From Streptomyces sp. 2131.1 (GTDB taxonomy: Bacteria > Actinomycetota > Actinomycetes > Streptomycetales > Streptomycetaceae): a DNA stretch of 64,000 bases. Positions 60,012 through 64,000 of the stretch are shown here, in pieces. The notes under the pieces were generated by a model. That model ran no database searches. It had not been told where the DNA came from and saw only the letters and a list, made by a program, of their open reading frames with translations. Position 1 is the stretch's first letter. Each line of letters opens with the position of its first letter. A program made the position numbers and the translations under genes. The DNA is taken from contig NZ_FNSY01000001.1 of NCBI RefSeq assembly GCF_900105515.1, positions 5,754,001 through 5,818,000 of the forward strand, written 5' to 3'.

Positions 60012-61376
60012 GTGATCCACGAGCACCACGTCCTGAACCCGGCGACCGAAGAGGTCGTCGCCACCGTCCCCGCCACCCCGGCCGCCGGCGTGCACGCCGC
60101 CGTCGTCCGCGCCGTCGCCGCCCAGCGCGCCTGGGCCGCGCTCGCCCCCGCGGACCGGGCCCGGCTGCTGCGCCGGTTCGCCGCCGCCGTCGACGCCCGC
60201 ACCGAAGAACTGGCCCTGCTGGAGGTCCGGGAGGCCGGCCACACCCTCTCCAACGCCCGCTGGGAGGCGGGGAACGTCCGCGACCTGCTCGACTTCGCCG
60301 CCGGGGGAGTGGAACGGCTCAGCGGACGGCAGATCCCCGTCCCCGGCGGCATCGACCTCACCTTCCTGGAACCCCTCGGCGTCGTCGGGGTCATCGCCCC
60401 CTGGAACTTCCCGATGCCGATCGCGGCCTGGGGCACCGCTCCCGCCCTCGCCGCCGGCAACGCGGTGATCCTCAAGCCCGCCGAGACCACCCCGCTGACC
60501 GCGCTCCGCCTCGCCGAGATCGCTCTGGAGGCGGGCCTGCCCGAATACCTCTTCCAGGTGCTGCCCGGCGCCGGCGACGAGGCCGGCAACGCCCTCGTCG
60601 AGCACCCGGACGTCGCCAAGATCGTCTTCACCGGCTCCACCCGCACCGGCAGGCGGATCATGGCCAAGTGCGCCGACCGCCTCAAGCGCGTCACCCTCGA
60701 ACTCGGCGGCAAGAGCCCGAACATCGTCTTCGCCGACGCCGACATCGAGGCGGCGGCGGCCGCTGCCCCCGACTCCTTCCTGGACAACGCCGGCCAGGAC
60801 TGCTGCGCCCGCACCCGCATCCTCGTCCAGCGCTCCGCGTACGACCGCTTCCTGGAACTCCTCGCTCCCGCCGTCGCCGCCCACACCGTCGGCGACCCCG
60901 CCGACGAGAAGACCCGGATGGGCCCGCTCATCTCCCGTACCCAGCTGGAACGCGTACGCGGATACGTCCCCGAGGGCGCCGCCGGAATCCGGGGGAGCGC
61001 CCCCGAGGGGCCCGGTTTCTGGTTCCCGCCGACCGTCCTCACCGACGTCCCGGCCGACGCGCCCGTCGCCACCGAGGAGGTGTTCGGGCCCGTCGCCGTC
61101 GTGCTGCCCTTCGAGGACGAGGCGGACGCCGTACGCCTCGCCAACGCCACCGACTACGGGCTCGCCGGCTCGCTCTGGACGCGGGACGTGGGGCGCGCCC
61201 TGCGCGTGTCCCGGGCGGTGCGGGCGGGCAACCTCTCCGTCAACTCCCACTCGGCGGTCCGCTACTGGACCCCGTTCGGCGGGTTCAAGCAGTCCGGCAT
61301 CGGCCGCGAACTGGGGCCCGACGCCCTCACCGCCTTCACCGAGACCAAGAACGTCTTCCTGAGCACGGAGGCCTGA
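60012..61376 (+). CDS. Aldehyde dehydrogenase, NAD(P)+-dependent
   Basis: This 454-residue ALDH-superfamily enzyme has the catalytic Cys264 in NAGQDCC, general base Glu230 in LELGGKSP, VIAPWNFP for the cofactor, and the conserved EEVFGPV and FGGFKQSGIGREL. The second adjacent Cys265 is common in this group. GTG start at 60012 behind GTGAGGA. It follows glnA4 by 83 bases and probably oxidises the gamma-glutamylated aldehyde formed in amine breakdown. An SDR gene follows after 7 bases. Confidence 0.94.
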   Translation: MIHEHHVLNPATEEVVATVPATPAAGVHAAVVRAVAAQRAWAALAPADRARLLRRFAAAVDARTEELALLEVREAGHTLSNARWEAGNVRDLLDFAAGGVERLSGRQIPVPGGIDLTFLEPLGVVGVIAPWNFPMPIAAWGTAPALAAGNAVILKPAETTPLTALRLAEIALEAGLPEYLFQVLPGAGDEAGNALVEHPDVAKIVFTGSTRTGRRIMAKCADRLKRVTLELGGKSPNIVFADADIEAAAAAAPDSFLDNAGQDCCARTRILVQRSAYDRFLELLAPAVAAHTVGDPADEKTRMGPLISRTQLERVRGYVPEGAAGIRGSAPEGPGFWFPPTVLTDVPADAPVATEEVFGPVAVVLPFEDEADAVRLANATDYGLAGSLWTRDVGRALRVSRAVRAGNLSVNSHSAVRYWTPFGGFKQSGIGRELGPDALTAFTETKNVFLSTEA

Positions 61377-61383
61377 ACCTTCC

Positions 61384-62172
61384 ATGAGCAAGGACCACGA
61401 GACCACCTGCCGCCGCCTCGTCGGCCGCACCGCCGTCGTCACCGGCGCCGGCAGCGGCATCGGCCTGGCCACCGCCCACCGGCTCGCCTCCGAAGGCGCG
61501 CACGTCGTCTGCGGCGACATCGACGCGAAGGCCGGCGAGGCGGCCGCCGAAGCGGTCGGCGGCACCTTCGTACGCGTCGACGTGACCGATCCCGCACAGG
61601 TCGCCGAGCTGTTCCGGACGGCCGACGACACCTACGGCTCGGTCGACATCGCGTTCAACAACGCCGGCATCTCGCCGCCCGAGGACGACTCCATCCTCAC
61701 CACGGAACTGGAGGCATGGAAACGCGTCCAGGACGTCAACCTCACCTCCGTCTACCTCTGCTGCAAGGCCGCCCTGCCCTACATGCGGCGCCAGGGCCGC
61801 GGCTCCATCATCAACACCGCCTCCTTCGTGGCCCGGATGGGCGCCGCCACCTCGCAGATCTCGTACACCGCGTCCAAGGGCGGGGTGCTGGCGATGACCC
61901 GCGAACTGGGGGTCCAGTTCGCCCGCGAGGGCATCCGCGTCAACGCGCTCTGCCCGGGGCCGGTCAACACCCCGCTGCTTCAGGAGCTGTTCGCCAAGGA
62001 CCCCGAGCGGGCGGCCCGCAGGCTGGTGCACATCCCGCTCGGCCGGTTCGCCGAGGCGACCGAGATCGCCGCCGCCGTCGCCTTCCTCGCGAGCGACGAC
62101 TCCTCGTTCGTCAACGCCACCGACTTCCTCGTGGACGGCGGTATCTCCGGCGCCTACGTCACCCCCCTGTAG
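61384..62172 (+). CDS. Short-chain dehydrogenase/reductase
   Basis: This 262-residue classical SDR has the cofactor motif TGAGSGIG (about 19-26), NNAG, catalytic Ser in NTASFVARMG and the YTASK motif (Tyr/Lys near 160-164). An Asp in CGDID suggests NAD+ preference. It is 7 bases after the aldehyde dehydrogenase gene. In the pathway it could oxidise gamma-glutamylethanolamide to the aldehyde, which is inference from gene order. Confidence 0.94.
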   Translation: MSKDHETTCRRLVGRTAVVTGAGSGIGLATAHRLASEGAHVVCGDIDAKAGEAAAEAVGGTFVRVDVTDPAQVAELFRTADDTYGSVDIAFNNAGISPPEDDSILTTELEAWKRVQDVNLTSVYLCCKAALPYMRRQGRGSIINTASFVARMGAATSQISYTASKGGVLAMTRELGVQFAREGIRVNALCPGPVNTPLLQELFAKDPERAARRLVHIPLGRFAEATEIAAAVAFLASDDSSFVNATDFLVDGGISGAYVTPL

Positions 62173-62182
62173 ACGGCTCTCC

Positions 62183-62188
62183 TAGAGT
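62183..62188 (+). promoter_or_regulatory. -10 element TAGAGT of leaderless DUF2510 gene
   Basis: TAGAGT ends 6 bases before the ATG at 62195. GGAG lies in this gap, so leaderless translation or a very short leader are both possible. Confidence 0.4.
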
Positions 62189-62194
62189 GGAGCG

Positions 62195-63169
62195 ATGAGC
62201 TACCCGACCCCGCCCGGCTGGTACCCGGACACCGCCGCGCCCGGCACCGAGCGCTGGTGGGACGGGACGGCGTGGACCGCCCACACCCGGGCGCCGGCCG
62301 CGCCCGTCCCCGCCCCGGCCCCGGTCCCGCCGTACGCGGCGCCGCAGCCGGGCGGCACGGGGCGCGGGGGAGGCGGCGGCAGCGCGCGGGCCGTCGCGCT
62401 CGTGGCGGCCGGAGCGGTCGTCGTCGGCGCCGTCGTGACCGGGGCCGTGCTGCTCACGGGGAACGACGACCCGGCGACCCCGCGGGCCCACACCTCGGCG
62501 TCGCCCTCGCGGACGGGCACCGACGACGCCCCGGGCGGCGACGACCCCTCGCCGAAGGAAACCCCGGCCGCGCAGGATCCGGACGTGCTCGTCGACCAGC
62601 TCAACGGCATCACGCTGCCCATCCCCGACGGCTGGGAACGGCCCGAACGGAACTCGGGGCAGCTCCTCACCATGCGTACCAAGGAGTCCTACGACTGCCC
62701 CGGCGCGTCGTCCTCCTTCTGCTACCACGGCACGGTCACCACCCGGACCCCCGGCGGCACCGACGCCACCACGCCCGAGGCCCTCGCGAAGGAGGACATC
62801 ACCGACGCCGCCGACCGGGCGTACGAGAAGGACGTTCTGGGCCTGCGGATGCACGGTGGCATCACCGCCCACCGGCAGGTCGCCGCAGGCGAGGTCGCCG
62901 TGGCCGGCCGTACCGGCTACTACATCCGCTGGAAGGTCACCACCGCCAAGGGCCCCGGCGGCTACGTCCAGTCGCTCGCCTTCCCCTCGGCCGTCGGCAG
63001 CGAGTCACCCGTCATCGTCCGGTACGCCTTCGACGCGGGCCCCGACGGACCGCCGCTCGCACTCATGGACACCCTCACCGAGGGCATCCGGCCCATCGGC
63101 GAAAACGCCACGGACGGCGGCGTCGGCAGCTCCGTGGAGCACCCGGCGGGGCAGGCGGACACGCCCTAG
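62195..63169 (+). CDS. DUF2510-domain membrane-anchored protein
   Basis: This 324-residue protein starts with a DUF2510 domain (about 1-32, PPGWYPDTAAPGTERWWDGTAWTAH, a short Trp-rich module common in actinobacteria). A Pro/Ala linker, one transmembrane helix (about 66-89), a Ser/Thr/Asp-rich linker and an extracellular C-terminal domain (about 130-315) with CPGASSSFC follow. Function unknown. The stop codon shares CTAG (63166-63169) with the convergent gene. Confidence 0.88.
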   Translation: MSYPTPPGWYPDTAAPGTERWWDGTAWTAHTRAPAAPVPAPAPVPPYAAPQPGGTGRGGGGGSARAVALVAAGAVVVGAVVTGAVLLTGNDDPATPRAHTSASPSRTGTDDAPGGDDPSPKETPAAQDPDVLVDQLNGITLPIPDGWERPERNSGQLLTMRTKESYDCPGASSSFCYHGTVTTRTPGGTDATTPEALAKEDITDAADRAYEKDVLGLRMHGGITAHRQVAAGEVAVAGRTGYYIRWKVTTAKGPGGYVQSLAFPSAVGSESPVIVRYAFDAGPDGPPLALMDTLTEGIRPIGENATDGGVGSSVEHPAGQADTP

Positions 63170-64000
63170 AGGAACGTGCGGCCCTCGCCCCGGTACGTCG
63201 GCACGGACGCCGTCACCCGGTCGCCCTCGATCAGGTGCAGCCTGTCGAACCGCTCGCACAGCTCACCGGCCTTCGCGTGCCTGAACCACACCTTGTCGCC
63301 GATCAGCAGGTCGTCCGCCGGGGAGCCGAGCAGCGGCGTCTGCACCTCGCCGGGCCCCTCCTGCGGGTCGTAGCGCAGCCCCTCCGGGAGATACGGGACC
63401 GGCAGCCGGTCCGGTCCCGCCGCGCCCGACGCCGGATATCCGCCCCCGAGCACCGTCACCACGCCCACGCCCGGCCGCCGCACCACGGGCTGCGCGAACA
63501 GCGCGGCCGGGCGGGCGGTGAACGAGGTGTAGTTGTCGAACAGCCGCGGCACGTACAGCCCCGAACCGGCGGCGATCTCCGTCACCGCGTCCTCCGCCGC
63601 CGTGTGCTGCACGCTGCCCGTGCCGCCGCCGTTCACGAACTCCAGGCCGGGCGCCACCGCACGGACCGCCCGCACCACCTCGGCCCGCCGCACCGCCAGC
63701 TCCTTGCGGGCCGTGGCCTGCATCAGCCGGATCGCCCGGGACCGCAGCGGACGCCCCGCCACCGAGTCGCCGACGCCCGCGATGTGCCCCTCGTACGCCA
63801 TCAGGCCGACCAGCCGGAAACCGGGCCGCCGCACCACGGACCTGGCCAGCTCGGCCAGCTGGGCGGGGGAGCGCAGCGGCGAGCGCAGGGCCCCGATCCG
63901 GACCCGGCCGCCGAGCATCCGCAGCGAGGTGTCCAGCTCCAGGCAGACCCGGATCTCCTGGGTGCCGCCGGCCCGCGCCGCGTCGATGAGGTCCAGCTGG
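63166..64000 (-). CDS. PLP-dependent amino acid deaminase/aldolase (alanine racemase N-terminal fold), partial
   Basis: About 278 residues of the C-terminal part are visible, and the N-terminus with the PLP lysine lies beyond the window. Sequence such as RVCLELDTSLRMLGGRVRIG, the barrel strand LVGLMAYEGHIAG, NGGGTGSVQHT and the C-terminal metal-site-like HAKAGELCERFDRLHLI match the D-serine dehydratase-like/low-specificity threonine aldolase group. It converges on the DUF2510 gene with overlapping stop codons. The substrate is not deducible from this part. Confidence 0.85.
   Translation of the reverse strand, partial: QLDLIDAARAGGTQEIRVCLELDTSLRMLGGRVRIGALRSPLRSPAQLAELARSVVRRPGFRLVGLMAYEGHIAGVGDSVAGRPLRSRAIRLMQATARKELAVRRAEVVRAVRAVAPGLEFVNGGGTGSVQHTAAEDAVTEIAAGSGLYVPRLFDNYTSFTARPAALFAQPVVRRPGVGVVTVLGGGYPASGAAGPDRLPVPYLPEGLRYDPQEGPGEVQTPLLGSPADDLLIGDKVWFRHAKAGELCERFDRLHLIEGDRVTASVPTYRGEGRTFL

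Noticed and set aside
1..64000. tRNA, rRNA, tmRNA genes, insertion sequences, attachment sites or CRISPR arrays
   Set aside because: Reading through intergenic regions showed no cloverleaf, direct-repeat array or transposase signature.

Overview
The window is chromosomal DNA from a Streptomyces-like actinomycete. GC content is very high, third codon positions are nearly all G or C, many genes start with GTG, -10 elements follow TANNNT, and gene order follows the streptomycete core region around the proteasome locus. From memory this matches the Streptomyces coelicolor interval running roughly from gylR/metH down to glnA4, read in that order from the left. I saw no tRNA, rRNA, CRISPR array, insertion sequence or prophage.

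Layout. (1) 1-7.9 kb: the 3' side of a glycerol operon (glpF, partial, behind its regulator gylR), divergent cobalamin-dependent metH, a HAD phosphatase and an orphan peptide-type binding lipoprotein. (2) 7.9-13.1 kb: orphan NarL-type response regulator, RecB-like Fe-S nuclease, site-2 protease, m1A58 tRNA methyltransferase trmI, a secreted unknown and a [3Fe-4S]-type ferredoxin. (3) 13.3-26.5 kb: the pupylation/proteasome system (arc, dop, pup, prcB, prcA, pafA, pafB, pafC), interrupted between prcA and pafA by a LacI regulator/MFS transporter pair and followed after pafA by two FKBP prolyl isomerases. (4) 26.6-32.4 kb: two small unknowns, tatA, tatC, a diacylglycerol kinase and a HelY-type helicase. 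(5) 32.5-42.5 kb: an envelope-stress island with a SPW-repeat membrane protein, a fasciclin-domain lipoprotein, a membrane-anchored molybdopterin (sulfite oxidase fold) enzyme, a five-gene translationally coupled lipid-modification operon (FAD oxidoreductase, DUF1365, two CFA-type methyltransferases, DUF1295) and the ECF sigma/anti-sigma pair sigK-rskA. (6) 42.6-51.2 kb: PadR regulator, DrrAB-like ABC exporter, iron-regulated siderophore-interacting protein, 5'-3' exonuclease and a glycine-betaine OpuA-type importer whose permease is fused to two substrate-binding domains. (7) 51.3-58.5 kb: XRE-cupin regulator, TehA/SLAC1 transporter with divergent LysR regulator, an HxlR-controlled quinone reductase/DUF4267 pair, GNAT and APH genes. 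(8) 57.8-64 kb: a gamma-glutamyl hydrolase divergent from glnA4, an aldehyde dehydrogenase and an SDR (probable ethanolamine/amine use), a DUF2510 protein and a partial PLP enzyme.

The most notable result is in region 5. Three nearly identical ECF-type promoters (CCAATCCG, 15 bases, CGAATC) stand before sigK, the lipid operon and the molybdoenzyme. The sigma factor carries two cysteines 50 residues apart, like the redox-switch pair I recall in Mycobacterium tuberculosis SigK. Gene content matches the mycobacterial Rv0444c-Rv0449c locus, with an extra CFA paralogue, plus an MPT70/83-like fasciclin protein and a molybdoenzyme alongside. This suggests a redox-sensing SigK regulon that remodels lipids and repairs or protects the envelope. 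Regions 2-4 and the exonuclease in region 6 match the mycobacterial Rv2119-Rv2090 block, so two loci that are far apart in M. tuberculosis lie next to each other here.
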